Below, in pieces: positions 1 through 12,141 of a stretch of DNA of 64,000 nucleotides. The stretch is from Candidatus Ecksteinia adelgidicola (GTDB taxonomy: Bacteria; Pseudomonadota; Gammaproteobacteria; Enterobacterales; Enterobacteriaceae). The stretch spans positions 124,001 through 188,000 of the forward strand of contig CP045239.1 of NCBI GenBank assembly GCA_020541345.1, read 5' to 3'. Numbering within the stretch: position 1 is the first letter of the stretch; the number at the start of each line of letters is the position of its first letter. A program made the position numbers and the translations under genes. The notes beneath the pieces are model-generated. The model worked only from the letters and a program-made list of their open reading frames with translations, was not told the DNA's origin and made no database searches.

Positions 1-410
1 ATGAATATATTAATGATTTTTAATCATTTAATATTTAAAATATTATATTTATAATAAATATTATTTATCATACTATTATAGATGATATCGTATATTAAGT
101 TGATTCTATTATGAACTTAAGCTAAAATGTTGTAAAATACTACTTTAAAAGTATTACAATAAAATTATATTATAAATATTAATTAATAACTCAAATATTA
201 TTTTATCACACCAATGTATTTTAAACGTTAATCGAAAATATAAGACACATATAACATTATTATTATTAATTTAATCTAAAAGTTATTAATTTCATCGAAA
301 AAAAATAAAAATATAGTATAATCGTTTTAATTTAGTATGATATTAATTTTTAAAAATATTTGTATTTGTTTTTTTTAAATAATAAAATGTTAATATAATA
401 AACTATTATT

Positions 411-461
411 ATAAATATTATAAATATTATAAATATTATAAATATTATAAATATTATAAAT
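411..461. repeat. 9-bp tandem repeat, about 5.7 copies
   Basis: Perfect head-to-tail copies of ATAAATATT. The array lies in non-coding sequence and looks like a replication-slippage product. Confidence 0.9.
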
Positions 462-750
462 CTGAAAGATAATTATAATTTATTCATCAATTATTTATAT
501 TTTAATTAATTGTTTATGGAAATGTCAACAATTTAATTTAAATATTATTATTTTATTAATAAAATTATAAAAAGTATTTTTCAGTTAAATTTAAAACGTT
601 TTATGATTAATATATTATAAAAATATATTATAAAATTATATATAATATTTTTTAATAATTTGTAATAAATTTTAGTAATTATAATATTAATAAGTAAATA
701 TACTTAAAATTTTTGTTAACATACTATTATTAATAGTATTATAACATATA

Positions 751-818
751 AATAGTATTATATGAATAGTATTATATGAATAGTATTATATGAATAGTAT
801 TATATGAATAGTATTATG
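751..818. repeat. 14-bp tandem repeat, almost five copies
   Basis: Head-to-tail copies of AATAGTATTATATG. The last copy is partial. The array is non-coding, and its copy number is likely to vary between strains. Confidence 0.9.
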
Positions 819-1666
819 ATATATACATCACAATATTATATACGATATAAATACATAAAATTACAGTAATTATTTATTAACATAAAATATTTTTAACACT
901 CATAATATTAAAAAGATACTGAAATATAAAATTAAATATTATTTTTAATTATATTTTATACTAAATTGTAAAACCTTATATTTATTAAAAAATAATAATT
1001 TTTAAAATTTTAATATAATGTAAATAAAATAACTATAATTATAATTTTATTTTAATCAATTTATTAAATTATTAATATTAATATTAAATTTTATATAATT
1101 GAAATAAAATGTATTTTTTAATATTAAATAGTATTTACTTTTTTCAATATGTTTTTTATTATTTTATCTATAGTTTAACATATTGTTTTTAAAATAAATA
1201 CAATAATAACAAATTTTTTAAAACAATGATATATTATAGTTTTTAAAAAAAAGATTAAACTTTTTTTTTAATTACATTATTGTATGTATAAAAATTAATA
1301 ATTTTTTTAGTCAGTTGTTAAAATAATTTAATTAAAATTTGTTTTTGAATAATAAAAAAAATAAAACAATTTATATACTTTTTAATTAAAAAAATACTTA
1401 TCAATAATCAACGTTAAAAGTTTTATTATTTTTTTATTTTAAATATAGAATTAATACAGTAAAATTTTAATATAATAAAAATATAAAAAATATATATGTT
1501 TTTAATTGCTTATCTATATTATTTTATTAACAGTTAACTTAAATATAAATAATATATACATAATTTTATTAATATATTATAATAATATTTGTTTATTATA
1601 AAATAATACTGTTTTTATTTTTTAAAAGATAGAATATTTTAATTAAAAAATAATTTATTTTTAAAA

Positions 1667-1708
1667 ATTAATAATATATAATTAATAATATATAATTAAT
1701 AATATATA
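1667..1708. repeat. 14-bp tandem repeat, three copies
   Basis: Three perfect copies of ATTAATAATATATA in non-coding sequence. Confidence 0.88.
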
Positions 1709-2267
1709 ACTGTTATAAAAAAGAAAAAATTAAATAATGATACATATTTTAAAAATAAATTTTATTATTTATTAAATATACACAAATATTTTAATATTAA
1801 TATTAAATTTTATAAATGAGTTTTAAATATTATCAAATATATAAATAAATAAAATTTTATTTATATAATATTATTAATATACTATAATTGATAATTATAT
1901 TGATAATTTTAAAAAGATTATTATTATAATAATTTTTAAAAAGTATAATAAAACTAAAATTACATTTAATCTATTAATATATTTTATGGAAAAAGATAGA
2001 TTTTATTTATTACATAGTATACTTTTTTATAAAAAAATATTTTTTTAATATATATATTTATTAATTAATTACATTATTGTTTAATATGATAAATATTTTA
2101 ATAAAACATATAAAAAATTTTAGAATAGAAATTGAAATTATATAAAATTAATGTTGCAAGTATTATAACAAAAAAGTGTTTACATTAAATAATTAACATT
2201 AAATATACTATTAAAGCCTACAGAAAATACGTTCAAAAATTAAATCTACATTACATACAAATAGCTA

Positions 2268-2284
2268 TGCTTTTTTAGAAAGCA
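2268..2284 (+). promoter_or_regulatory. Small hairpin upstream of udk
   Basis: TGCTTT and AAAGCA form a perfect 6-bp stem with a 5-nt loop, ending 43 nt before the udk ATG. It could be part of the udk leader or the relic of an upstream terminator. In such AT-rich DNA short stems are common, so its meaning is uncertain. Confidence 0.25.
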
Positions 2285-2327
2285 ATAATTACCCTGTTTT
2301 ACATTATAAAATTAGGTTGTTAATTGT

Positions 2328-2969
2328 ATGACTAACAAACTGCATCAATGCGTTATTATTGGTATAACTGGTGCATCTGCTTCCGGAAAAAGTCTTATTT
2401 CTAATACGTTATATCATGAACTCCGAGAACAAGTAGGTGATAAACATATTGGTGTAATTCCTGAAGATAGTTATTATAAAGATCAAACACATATCAGCAT
2501 GATAGAACGTGAAAAAACAAATTATGATCATCCAAATTCTATGGATCACGATTTGTTAATTCAACATTTAAAAATGTTAAAATCAAATCAAGCAGTAAAA
2601 CTACCATTATATAGCTATAGTCAGCATACTCGTAAAAAAGAAACTAGTTATTTTAAACCAAAAAAAGTGATTATTTTAGAAGGAATTTTATTGCTTACGG
2701 ATATTCGTCTTCGACAAGAAATGAATTTTTCAATTTTCATTGATACTCCATTAGATATTTGTTTAATTCGTCGAATAAAACGAGATGTTAATAGACGTGG
2801 CCGATCAATAAATGCAGTCATGGAACAATACCAAAAAACTGTTCGTCCAATGTTTTTAAAGTTTATCGAACCATCTAAACAATACGCTGATATTATCGTT
2901 CCTCGAGGAGGTAAAAATCGTATAGCAATTGATATTTTAAAAGCTAAAATTAGTCAGTTTTTTGAATAA
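2328..2969 (+). CDS. udk: Uridine kinase (uridine/cytidine kinase)
   Basis: Phosphorylates uridine and cytidine to UMP and CMP with a nucleoside triphosphate, the entry step of pyrimidine nucleoside salvage in the cytosol. The protein is 213 aa, the same length as E. coli Udk, and is close to it end to end. The P-loop GASASGKS is at residues 15-22, and the C-terminal stretch [20 protein letters not shown] is essentially unchanged. The ATG has only a weak AGG 11 nt upstream. dcd follows 98 nt downstream in the same direction, so the two may be co-transcribed. Identity is very secure. Confidence 0.97.
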   Translation: MTNKLHQCVIIGITGASASGKSLISNTLYHELREQVGDKHIGVIPEDSYYKDQTHISMIEREKTNYDHPNSMDHDLLIQHLKMLKSNQAVKLPLYSYSQHTRKKETSYFKPKKVIILEGILLLTDIRLRQEMNFSIFIDTPLDICLIRRIKRDVNRRGRSINAVMEQYQKTVRPMFLKFIEPSKQYADIIVPRGGKNRIAIDILKAKISQFFE

Positions 2970-3067
2970 AACTTTACATGTAAAAAATAATAATATTTTA
3001 TAATTAATAAATAATTTGTATAACAAATAAATTATTCATCTATATATCTTAATGGGGATAAAAAAGA

Positions 3068-3649
3068 ATGAGATTATGCGATCGTGATATAGAAACATGG
3101 CTAGATAACGGAAAATTAATAATTTTACCTCGTCCACCAATTGAACGTATTAATGGAGTTGCAGTCGATATTTCTTTAGGTAATCAATTTCGAATTTTTC
3201 TTAATCATCTGAATGGATTTATTGATTTAGGAGGTAAGAAAAAAGAAATAAATATGGCATTAAATCGTGTGATGAGTAAAGAAATTGTTCTTAAAAAAGG
3301 AGAGGGCTTTTTTCTTCATCCAGGTGAATTAGTACTAGCAGTAACTCGTGAATCTATAACATTATCTCATGATGTCGTTGGATGGCTAGATGGGCGATCT
3401 TCTCTTGCACGCCTTGGATTAATGATTCATGTTACCGCTCATCGTATTGATCCTGGTTGGAAAGGTTGTATTGTATTAGAATGTTATAATTCAGGTCGGC
3501 TTCCTTTAGTTTTACATCCAGGTATGTTAATTTGTGCATTAAGTTTTGAAGTCTTATCGAGACCAGCTATTCGTCCTTATAATAGTCGAAATAATGCGAA
3601 ATATTTTAATCAACATGGTCCTATAGCTAGTCTAATTAATAAAGATTAG
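3068..3649 (+). CDS. dcd: dCTP deaminase
   Basis: Converts dCTP to dUTP and ammonia, the main route to dUMP and hence thymidylate in enteric bacteria; a cytosolic homotrimer. The protein is 193 aa, the usual length. The active-site block GRSSLARLG is present with R110, S111 and S112, and the catalytic glutamate is E138 in VLECYNSG, all at E. coli numbering. A GGGG-containing Shine-Dalgarno (from 3053) precedes the ATG. It sits next to udk as in E. coli, where asmA and yegH follow; asmA is missing here. Confidence 0.97.
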   Translation: MRLCDRDIETWLDNGKLIILPRPPIERINGVAVDISLGNQFRIFLNHLNGFIDLGGKKKEINMALNRVMSKEIVLKKGEGFFLHPGELVLAVTRESITLSHDVVGWLDGRSSLARLGLMIHVTAHRIDPGWKGCIVLECYNSGRLPLVLHPGMLICALSFEVLSRPAIRPYNSRNNAKYFNQHGPIASLINKD

Positions 3650-4961
3650 AATATACTATAATATCTTATGTACTACTTAAATAATAAGTAAAATATTTGT
3701 TTTAATTTTTAATTAATGATAATAATATTTATAATAATTAATACTTATTAAAATGAAGTACATATATTTTTATAAGTGCATAAATTGTTAATTAATTAAT
3801 TTAATCAAATTAATAAGAATTTATTTTATTATGTATTGATTTTAATTATTTTCGATATTGTATAATATAATAGTTATAATATAATAAATTTATATATCAT
3901 ATGAACATTATTAATATTTTTAAATTGTTTTAATTTTTCAAATACATCGTTTTATTTTTAAATACAATATTAAGTATATATTTAGTTTTATAAAACTATT
4001 TTATGATTTCTTTAATATAAATTATATTATAAATAATTAATTATTAATAATTTTATTTGATAAGCACATTGTTAAGTTTTAATAAATAATATATAAAATA
4101 TTAATAATTTTTGATAATAAATTTATTAAAATGCTAATCTTTATATAATTCAATAATAAATAAAATTTAAAGTTTTTATAATAATTAAACATTTGTTTAA
4201 ATAGATGATAATGTAAAATGAAGATAAAATAATTATTTTATTATATTTTTTATAAAATATTATTATAATATAATTATAAATGAAAAATACAATATTTAAA
4301 TAGATCATTTATACATAAAAATAGAAATAATTATTAATGTTAATATAAATTACTATGTTTCATTATTTTGCTATATAAAAACGTTTTATTTAAATATTGT
4401 AACTTTTATTAATAAATTATTTAATTTAATAACTAATTATATTTAAAATATTACTGACTTATAAATGAAAATTTGTACTTACTTACATTAATACTTACTT
4501 AAAATCAAGTTTAAATTATAATTGAAAATATTTAATAAAAAAATAATATATTATTTTATAGATAAAATATTTTATTATATATTTCAAAAAAATTAAAATA
4601 ACATTCAAATTATTCGTTTTGTTATTATATTTAGTCAGTACAAAATAGAAATTTATATAAAAATTTGTATAATATATAATTATTTCAAAAATTTAAATAT
4701 AAGTAATTATTTTTTATTGAAAGTTAATCATTAAAATTTTTTAATTTTATTTAGAATATATACTAAATAAACTACATATTTAAAAATAAATCACATGTCG
4801 TAAAAATTTTTATTATATAATTTTATTAATAATCTAAAGTTTATGAACTAATTATATTAAATAAAAACTTTTTAATAAAAAATTTTCCTAAATAACTTTA
4901 TATTTTTTATAAAAATATCGTATTTATGACAATCATTAATTTTATACAATAATGAATATAT
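3650..4961. other. Gene-free gap at the expected asmA position
   Basis: About 1.3 kb of AT-rich sequence between dcd and yegH with no readable gene. In E. coli, asmA (about 1.85 kb) lies between these two genes, so this gap is probably its eroded and shortened remains. I could not recognise any AsmA peptide. Confidence 0.6.
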
Positions 4962-6545
4962 TTAATTTTTATTACTAACATGTTCTCTTAACAGTTTAGT
5001 AATTTTTACTTTTAAAATACGATGACTATTAATTTCAATGGGTTCAAATAAATAGTTTCCTATTTTAAGTTTTTCACCTTCTTTTGGAATACGTTGACTG
5101 TTTTCCATTAATAAACCTGCAAGTGTATTATATTCACGTTTTTCTTCTAATAACAAAGGCAAATGCAATACTAAATCTTCTAATGGCATATAACCATTAG
5201 CAGTCCAACTACCATCTAAATTTTTTTTAATATCATGCCGCGCATCAATTTCTTGACCATCTTCAGGTAAATTACCTGCGATAGTTTCTATCACATCAGT
5301 AAGCGTCACTATACCTTCTACAGAACCAAATTCGTCCACAATAAAAGCAAAATGCGTTTGTGCTTGACGAAATTGCTCTAATGCACTAAGCAGCGTAAGA
5401 TGTTCAGGAAAAATCATTGGTTGACGTACTAATTTGTATAATTTTAGTGGCAACTGAGTTAGTTTTTGTTTTAAAACATCAATTGTATAAATCACACCTA
5501 ATGGCTCATCACTAGAACTATTTTCTATTACTACAATGCGAGCATATTGATTTTTTTCTAAAAATTGAGTTAATTTTTTTTCTGAAACATTCAATTGAAG
5601 ATATTCTATATTATGACGTGAAGTCATAATACTACTAACAGTACGCTGAGCCATGCCCATTACACGTTCGATCATATTTCTCTCTTGTTGATTAAAAATT
5701 TCACTATTTATACTATCAGCTAATAAATGAGCACAGTGAACGTCTATTTCTGATTCTTTATGCTGACCACTTAACATTCGAAGTACAGCTTCTGCAGTAC
5801 GTTTACGTAACGGTCGAACTTTTGATAAAAAACGTCGTCGATTAAATTGTGCTAATTGATTTAATATTTCTATCATTACTGAAAAACTAATTGCTGCATA
5901 TAAATATCCTTTTGGAATTAAATATCCAAAACCTTCAGCAACAAGGCTAAATCCTATCATCAATAAAAAACTTAAACATAAAATGACAATATTAGGATGG
6001 TCACTAACAAAACGAGTTAATAATTTACTAGTTAATAACATTAATCCTATAGCAATACATACTGCAATCATCATTACTGCTAAATGATCAGCCATACCAA
6101 TTGCAGTAATAATAGAATCTAATGAAAATACTGCATCTAGAACAACAATTTGTATTACTACTGTCCAAAAATGAGGGTTTTTACGTAATTCTTCTTGTTC
6201 TTCATGATTCTGACCTTCCAATCGTTCATGTAATTCTGTAGTAGCTTTAAATAATAAGAATAACCCACCAATTAACATAATAAAATCTCGCCCACTAAAA
6301 GGGTGTTGAATAAGTATTAAGATGGGTTTAGTAAGTGTAGATAGGCAAGAAATAGATGCTAATAAAGTAAGTCGCATTAATAATGCTATCATCATACCAA
6401 TAATACGAGCTTTATCTCTTTCTTGTGAAGGTAACTTTTCGGCTAAGATAGTAATAAAAACAAGATTATCTATACCAAGAATGATTTCTAATACTACTAA
6501 AGTGGCCAAGCCGACCCATATTGTTGGATCTGCGATCCATTCCAT
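4962..6545 (-). CDS. yegH: TerC-family membrane protein with CBS and CorC/HlyC domains
   Basis: Inner-membrane protein of unknown substrate; TerC relatives are linked to metal-ion (for example manganese) export. The order is an N-terminal TerC membrane domain (about residues 1-230, several hydrophobic segments, motifs [10 protein letters not shown] and [15 protein letters not shown]), a CBS pair (about 300-420, including [18 protein letters not shown]) and a C-terminal transporter-associated CorC/HlyC domain (about 440-515). The length of 527 aa equals E. coli YegH, and both sequence and position beside udk-dcd favour YegH over its paralogue YoaE. Transcription converges on dcd. A GC-richer possible leader hairpin precedes it. 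Its retention in so reduced a genome suggests a needed ion-homeostasis role, which is inference. Confidence 0.92.
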   Translation of the reverse strand: MEWIADPTIWVGLATLVVLEIILGIDNLVFITILAEKLPSQERDKARIIGMMIALLMRLTLLASISCLSTLTKPILILIQHPFSGRDFIMLIGGLFLLFKATTELHERLEGQNHEEQEELRKNPHFWTVVIQIVVLDAVFSLDSIITAIGMADHLAVMMIAVCIAIGLMLLTSKLLTRFVSDHPNIVILCLSFLLMIGFSLVAEGFGYLIPKGYLYAAISFSVMIEILNQLAQFNRRRFLSKVRPLRKRTAEAVLRMLSGQHKESEIDVHCAHLLADSINSEIFNQQERNMIERVMGMAQRTVSSIMTSRHNIEYLQLNVSEKKLTQFLEKNQYARIVVIENSSSDEPLGVIYTIDVLKQKLTQLPLKLYKLVRQPMIFPEHLTLLSALEQFRQAQTHFAFIVDEFGSVEGIVTLTDVIETIAGNLPEDGQEIDARHDIKKNLDGSWTANGYMPLEDLVLHLPLLLEEKREYNTLAGLLMENSQRIPKEGEKLKIGNYLFEPIEINSHRILKVKITKLLREHVSNKN

Positions 6546-7042
6546 ATACTAAATTTCACCTATAAGTTAAACGGCTTATACCGTATAGGAATAATGAGTA
6601 TTATAGTGATAAAATTCAACTCTAATTAGGAAAAATGAAATACTATTGTAACAATAAAAAAATATGATATTCATTATATCAAAAATGATAAAAATATTCT
6701 TAAATATTATTTATTTTTTTATAAAATAATTATGATAAAATAATTAATATAATAAAATTATATTTAATATATTTTATATAAAATATAAAAAATGAGTTTT
6801 AATGATATTAATTTTATAAATTCTAATTATTCACTAAAATTTTTCTTAAATAGTTCATTATTATTTATTTTATATAATAAATATGAGTAATTTAAGAATA
6901 GAAATTAAACAAGTGACATATTTGTTATATTTATAGTATATATTATTTAAACATAATATAAAAATATTAATGATCGCGCTATTACTAAAATTAATATATT
7001 AAAAAATAAAATTTAACTAATAAAATTGATAAGATATAAAAT
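6546..7042. other. Divergent intergenic region between yegH and hpt
   Basis: About 500 bp. The first 45 bp form the possibly structured yegH leader; the rest is A/T sequence in which promoter matches are not informative. No gene seen. Confidence 0.6.
6559..6589 (-). promoter_or_regulatory. Possible structured 5' leader of yegH
   Basis: On the yegH mRNA strand an outer 6-bp stem (CCTATA with TATAGG) encloses an inner CGG/CCG stem. An alternative pairing of TATAAG with CTTATA would disrupt it. The element ends 13 nt before the yegH start and is clearly richer in G/C than surrounding non-coding DNA, which suggests it has been kept. It does not show the yybP-ykoY manganese riboswitch features I know. 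Function unproven. Confidence 0.3.
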
Positions 7043-7597
7043 ATGACGTACAATATAGACGTAATGTTTTCAACCCAAGAAGTTAAAAATCGTATTACTG
7101 CACTTGGTGGTCAAATTAGTAATTTTTATTATGGCAGTAATAATGAGATAATATTAATAGGATTACTTCGTGGTTCTTTTATTTTTATAGCTGATTTATG
7201 TCGCGCTATTACAGTCCCACATAAAATAGATTTTATGACTATATCTAGCTATGAAAATACAATGTCTACTACTAAAAATATAAAAATTGTTCAAGATTTA
7301 GATGAAGATATTTATGATAAAATTGTGCTTATTGTTGAAGATATTATTGACTCTGGATATACAATAAATAAAGTATGTAAAATATTATCTCTTCGAGAAC
7401 CAAAATCATTAACAATTTGTACGCTTTTAGATAAACCAGAGCGTCGTGAAGTAAATATACAAGCAGAATATATAGGTTTTTCTATTTTAAATGAATTTGT
7501 AGTAGGTTATGGTATGGACTACGCTCAAAAATATCGTCATTTACCTTATATCGGAAAAATTTTATCACTAGAGCAATATTATCATAATATATATTAA
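7043..7597 (+). CDS. hpt: Hypoxanthine phosphoribosyltransferase
   Basis: Transfers the phosphoribosyl group of PRPP to hypoxanthine (and less well guanine) to give IMP or GMP; cytosolic purine salvage. The protein is 184 aa, against 178 aa in E. coli. The PRPP-binding loop [13 protein letters not shown] lies at about residues 95-107 with the acidic pair E99-D100, and LLRGSFIF at 41-48 is the second conserved loop. [10 protein letters not shown] near the C-terminus is conserved. The ATG has a poor Shine-Dalgarno. It would use hypoxanthine released by DeoD, encoded later in the window. Confidence 0.96.
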   Translation: MTYNIDVMFSTQEVKNRITALGGQISNFYYGSNNEIILIGLLRGSFIFIADLCRAITVPHKIDFMTISSYENTMSTTKNIKIVQDLDEDIYDKIVLIVEDIIDSGYTINKVCKILSLREPKSLTICTLLDKPERREVNIQAEYIGFSILNEFVVGYGMDYAQKYRHLPYIGKILSLEQYYHNIY

Positions 7598-8342
7598 ATA
7601 TTATTATATTGTATTAATATTCATTATTATTTTTTATTATACTATAATTAGTATAGTTGTTAAATTTTTTTATAATAAATGTTTATCATTTCTATGTATT
7701 ATTATCAGTCTTTATTAAAACTATTATATATCACGCTAAAAAATTTTAAATTTTTATATATAGAACAATTCAATTTTTATAAAAATAAGATAATAAGATA
7801 TTGTTAAAAATAATATTTTTATAAAGAAGAGATATAAAATATTTTTAAGAGTATATATAAAATAATACAATTTTTACTTATGTTTTATATTTTAAAATTA
7901 TAATAATAATATATTAATATTTAAATAAATATTATATTTTTATCTTTATCATTATTTTTATTTTACCATAAATTAAGTAATAAAATATAATTTTTATATT
8001 TAATTTTATAAAGATTAAAATATTATATTAAAATAAAAGAATTTAATAAAAACTTATAATTAATATTCAATAATAAATAATATACTTCATTATTTCAATG
8101 ATATTTAATCTAATAATATATAGTCATTTGACTATTTTATAAAAATTATTTAAAATTTAATTATTTTGATAATGAAAATTGATCTTTTATTTAAATATTT
8201 TTAAACAAGTTGATATACTATTAAAATATAACATTAAATCAATATTATTTAATGAAAAATGAATTTAAAAATATTTTATAATAAAATGTTTTTATTTTTA
8301 ATTATAATTATTTGCTCATTATCATAAGGCATTTTTTTATAT
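7598..8342. other. Gene-free gap at the expected can position
   Basis: In E. coli the carbonic anhydrase gene can (yadF) lies between hpt and yadG. Here 745 bp of A/T sequence with no open gene occupies its place, about the size of can plus spacers. No peptide remnant can be recognised. Confidence 0.6.
7638..7655 (+). terminator. Possible terminator of hpt
   Basis: TATACTA and TAGTATA form a perfect 7-bp stem with a TAAT loop, 41 nt after the hpt stop. A run of seven T begins about 9 nt later. The stem is all weak pairs apart from one G-C, so terminator activity is uncertain. Confidence 0.4.
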
Positions 8343-9266
8343 ATGAATTATGCATTAGAACTAATAAAACTTATTAAGATACATCATAAAGATATTCAAG
8401 CATTACGAGGTATTAATTTAAATATTGAAATAGGAGATTTTTATGCCTTACTTGGACCAAACGGTGCCGGAAAATCAACTATCATAGGTATTATTAGTTC
8501 ATTAATTAAAAAAACCATAGGTACAGTACGAATTTTTGGTTATGATATCGATCAAGATATTATTAATGCTAAACGACAAATTGGATTAGTACCACAAGAA
8601 TTTAATTTTAATCCATTTGAAACAGTGCTACAAATTATTATTAATCAAGCAGGTTACTATGGTATAGCACGACATGAAGCAATGATTCGTGCTAAAAAAT
8701 ATCTTATGCAACTTGATTTATGGGAAAAAAGAAATCAACGTTCTCATGCATTGTCTGGTGGAATGAAACGTCGATTAATGATAGCTCGTGCAATGATGCA
8801 TAAACCCAAAATGTTAATTTTAGATGAACCAACTGCTGGAGTAGACATTGAACTACGTCGCTCAATATGGAACTTCTTGAAACAATTAAATACTCAAGGT
8901 ACTACGGTTATCCTTACTACTCATTATTTAGAAGAAGCAGAAATATTATGTCGTAATATCGGCATTATACAAAATGGTGTGCTTTTAGAAAATACATCAA
9001 TGAAAAAATTACTTTCTAAAATTAAATCAGAAACTTTTATTCTAGATTTAACACAGCATGGTCCATTGCCAAAATTAAATAGTTACAATTCTAATTTTAT
9101 TGATAGTAATACTTTAGAAGTAGAAGTAATGAGAAAACAAGGATTAAACAATCTTTTTGAACAATTAAGTGCACAAGGTATTCAGGTATTAAGTATGCGT
9201 AATAAGTCTAATCGATTAGAAGAATTGTTTATTAATTTAATTAATCGTCATAGAGAGGCATTATGA
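8343..9266 (+). CDS. yadG: ABC transporter ATP-binding protein YadG
   Basis: Cytoplasmic ATPase subunit of the YadGH type-2 ABC exporter; its substrate is not known. The protein is 307 aa, like E. coli YadG. Walker A is GPNGAGKST (38-46), the Q-loop glutamine is about Q85, the signature LSGGM is at 137-141, Walker B ends with D161-E162, and the switch histidine is H194. The last ~100 residues are the accessory C-terminal region of this subfamily. Its stop codon overlaps the yadH start in ATGA, indicating translational coupling. AAGG lies some distance upstream of the ATG. Confidence 0.95.
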   Translation: MNYALELIKLIKIHHKDIQALRGINLNIEIGDFYALLGPNGAGKSTIIGIISSLIKKTIGTVRIFGYDIDQDIINAKRQIGLVPQEFNFNPFETVLQIIINQAGYYGIARHEAMIRAKKYLMQLDLWEKRNQRSHALSGGMKRRLMIARAMMHKPKMLILDEPTAGVDIELRRSIWNFLKQLNTQGTTVILTTHYLEEAEILCRNIGIIQNGVLLENTSMKKLLSKIKSETFILDLTQHGPLPKLNSYNSNFIDSNTLEVEVMRKQGLNNLFEQLSAQGIQVLSMRNKSNRLEELFINLINRHREAL

Positions 9267-10036
9267 TGACATATTTATATTGGGTTGCCTTACAAAGTAT
9301 TTGGATAAAAGAAATTCATCGATTTTTACGCATATGGATTCAAACTTTAGTTCCACCAGGAATTATTATGACCTTATATTTTATTATTTTTGGACAATTA
9401 ATTGGTTCTCGTATCGGAGATATGAATAATTTTAATTATATGACATTTATCGTTCCTGGTTTAATTATGATGACAGTTATTACGAATTCATATAGTAATG
9501 TTGCTTCATCATTTTTTAGCGCTAAGTTTCAAAGAAATATTGAAGAACTATTAGTTGCACCAGTACCTTCTCATATATTAATTATAGGTTATGTTGGTGG
9601 TGGTGTAACGCGTGGAATTTTTGCTGGAATATTAGTCACGATCATCTCATTGTTCTTTGTTCCATTACATATATATTCCTGGTGGATAATTTTTCTAACA
9701 TTATTATTAACAGCAACATTATTTTCTTTGGCAGGATTAATTAATGCGCTGTGTGCAACTACTTTTGATGATATCAGTTTAATTCCAACTTTTATTCTTA
9801 CCCCTTTAACTTATCTCGGTGGAGTATTTTACACCTTGACGTTACTTTCACCCTTTTGGCAAAAGATATCTAAATTAAATCCAATAGTTTACATGATTAG
9901 TGGATTTCGATATGGCTTTCTTGGAATTAGTGATGTTCCATTAATTTTTACTATGATTGTTCTTGTATTGTCTATTATAGTTTGTTATTCGCTTGCTTGG
10001 TATATGATTAAGCATGGAAAAGGGTTATGGAGTTAA
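9263..10036 (+). CDS. yadH: ABC-2 type transporter permease YadH
   Basis: Integral inner-membrane permease that pairs with YadG. The protein is 257 aa (E. coli 256) with about six hydrophobic segments and the conserved ABC-2 stretches FQRNIEELLVAPVP and LTPLTYLGGVFY. NPIVYMISGFRYGFLG near the C-terminus is also typical. The chosen ATG overlaps the yadG stop by 4 nt; the second ATG right after it would also work, and E. coli YadH likewise begins with two methionines. GAGAGG just upstream is a fair Shine-Dalgarno. The exported substrate is unknown. Confidence 0.95.
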   Translation: MMTYLYWVALQSIWIKEIHRFLRIWIQTLVPPGIIMTLYFIIFGQLIGSRIGDMNNFNYMTFIVPGLIMMTVITNSYSNVASSFFSAKFQRNIEELLVAPVPSHILIIGYVGGGVTRGIFAGILVTIISLFFVPLHIYSWWIIFLTLLLTATLFSLAGLINALCATTFDDISLIPTFILTPLTYLGGVFYTLTLLSPFWQKISKLNPIVYMISGFRYGFLGISDVPLIFTMIVLVLSIIVCYSLAWYMIKHGKGLWS

Positions 10037-12141
10037 AGATTATTTTTAACGTTATAGTATTGTTATAAAAGTTTAATTTCTAAATCTAAAATATTTTTTA
10101 ATTTTACAATGTTACTCTATAGTAATTATTTTACAATTTTTTTAGTGTTATATTATATTATTTTTGTTAAAATAATATTTTTTATTAGTTCTATATATAA
10201 TATGTTATTCAAAGATAAAAATTAATATAATAATTTTAAAAAAAATTAATGTTGTTGTATTAAACAATATATAAATTATTTAGAATATTATTACAAATTT
10301 TAATAAATTTTAATATGTATTACATAAAATTTTACTATATTTTAAAATTATGTATAATATTTAATATATTTTGTTAATGTTTATAAAAAGTATCATGTAT
10401 GATTATAAAAAAGTTTAATAAAAATTTTTTAAATTTGAATATAATATAATTAAACGTATTAAATAAATAAATTTTTATATTTTTTATAAATTATCGTTCA
10501 CGTATTTGTATTAATGATTTTTTATTAATAAAATTTACTAAATTCAATTTTTTAGATAAAAATTTCAACAAAAAAAATTATGTTTATTTTTTAAATGATT
10601 TGATTTCAAAAAACACATATAATATTTATATATTATATAATATAAGATGACTATATATAACATTAAAATTATATTAATATTACACATAGATATAAGTAGT
10701 AATGTTGTACATTAAAAACATGTTTTATATTTTAATAAAATTAAATGATATTAAATATTTTAATTATAGTATAATAAATATAATTTATTTTCGCTTTATT
10801 GAATAATAAAATAATGGTATTAACATCATATGTTATTCTATAAAAAATTATATTAAAGCATTTATCATTATTTTAATCAATCGTACAATATAGTAATATT
10901 ATTTCTTTTTTTTATAAAATAAAAACATTTTTGTTTTAAACAATAACAAATTTTAATATAATTAATATAATTAATATAATTAATAAAATATTTTTTAAAT
11001 AAAAATAAATAAGAAGAAGACATAATGTAATACTGTAATACATTGTATATTTATTATAAATATTAGGTATTATTTTAGTTAAATATTTAAGTAAAAGACA
11101 TATTTAAAATATATAAATTTTTTTTGAAAAGAAAAAAATTACATTATTGAATAAACTTAAAATTTATGTTTTTAATAAATTTTACTCAATAATTATTAAT
11201 AATACTAATAAAATATTTTTTTTTAAAATTATAACTATTATAGTTAACTGTTTATAAAACAAATACAAAATATTTAAATTATTATAAAAAAAAAAGAATG
11301 AAAAACTTAGATAAATAAGATATAAATTAATTTCATTAATATAAAAATAAAATGCTTAATTTTTTATTATAATAATGATTTATATAATATGATATAAAAA
11401 TATTATCAATTTTAATATAAAATATTACATTACATCACTTGACAAGATTAAATAATTTTAATGATGTTGAAAACATAAATTCTATAGTTAAATATTATGT
11501 TTTTGTTACTTTAAACATAGTTTTACAAAAATAATTTTATATATATTTTTAATTATTTTTTTATTTTAATTATAGTTATTTAATTTTTTAAAATTATAAA
11601 TTCTTTATAAATAAAATAATTTAAAAAAAAGAAATAAATTAACTTGTTTATTTTTAATAAAACATATTTTTTTTATAATTATAAAAACATTAATCTTATA
11701 AAAATAATCAATATTTTTAAATAACTTTATAAAATTTTATTAGTAATAAACTGTTTATAAATAAAAAATTAATAATATAAATTTTTTATTTTTATAATTT
11801 TGTTTTACATGTTTAATAACTTGTATTTTATATAATAAAAAATTTAAAATATAGATGCGATCAAAAAATAATAAAGATTGTAAATGATTAATAATATAAT
11901 TTTTTAAAAAATAATAATGTAAAAAATTTATATATTATTACATTGTATGTATTTTTATTTTTATTGTTGTTCATTAAATTAAGTAATATTTTTATAAAAT
12001 ATTACACTATATAAAATATATTCTTATACTAAGCTAAAAATATTTAAAAAAATAAATTTCTAAGATAATAATTAAAATATAATTTATAACATCTTATATT
12101 AACAATAACTAAAGAATGTTTCATTGTCAATAATTGAATTT
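10037..12141. other. Gene-free AT-rich region between yadH and hemW
   Basis: About 2.1 kb of A/T sequence without a recognisable gene. Apart from a short 9-bp tandem array, nothing stands out. It separates two segments that are far apart in E. coli, so a rearrangement endpoint lies somewhere here. Confidence 0.65.
10954..10983. repeat. 9-bp tandem repeat, over three copies
   Basis: Three perfect copies of TAATATAAT followed by a degenerate one, in non-coding sequence. Confidence 0.8.

Larger units (their letters stand above)
1..2327. other. Gene-free AT-rich region upstream of udk
   Basis: Nearly pure A/T sequence with stop codons in all frames. I see no recognisable protein, tRNA or RNA gene. 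It holds three short tandem arrays (listed separately) and a small hairpin just before udk. In E. coli the metG gene lies near udk, but no trace of it can be read here. Confidence 0.7.

Noticed and set aside
411-818. Tandem arrays considered as a CRISPR array
   Set aside because: Repeats are directly adjacent with no unique spacers, units are far too short and no cas gene is present.
6322-6552. Open frame antisense to the start of yegH
   Set aside because: Shadow of yegH codons with no ribosome-binding site and no similarity.
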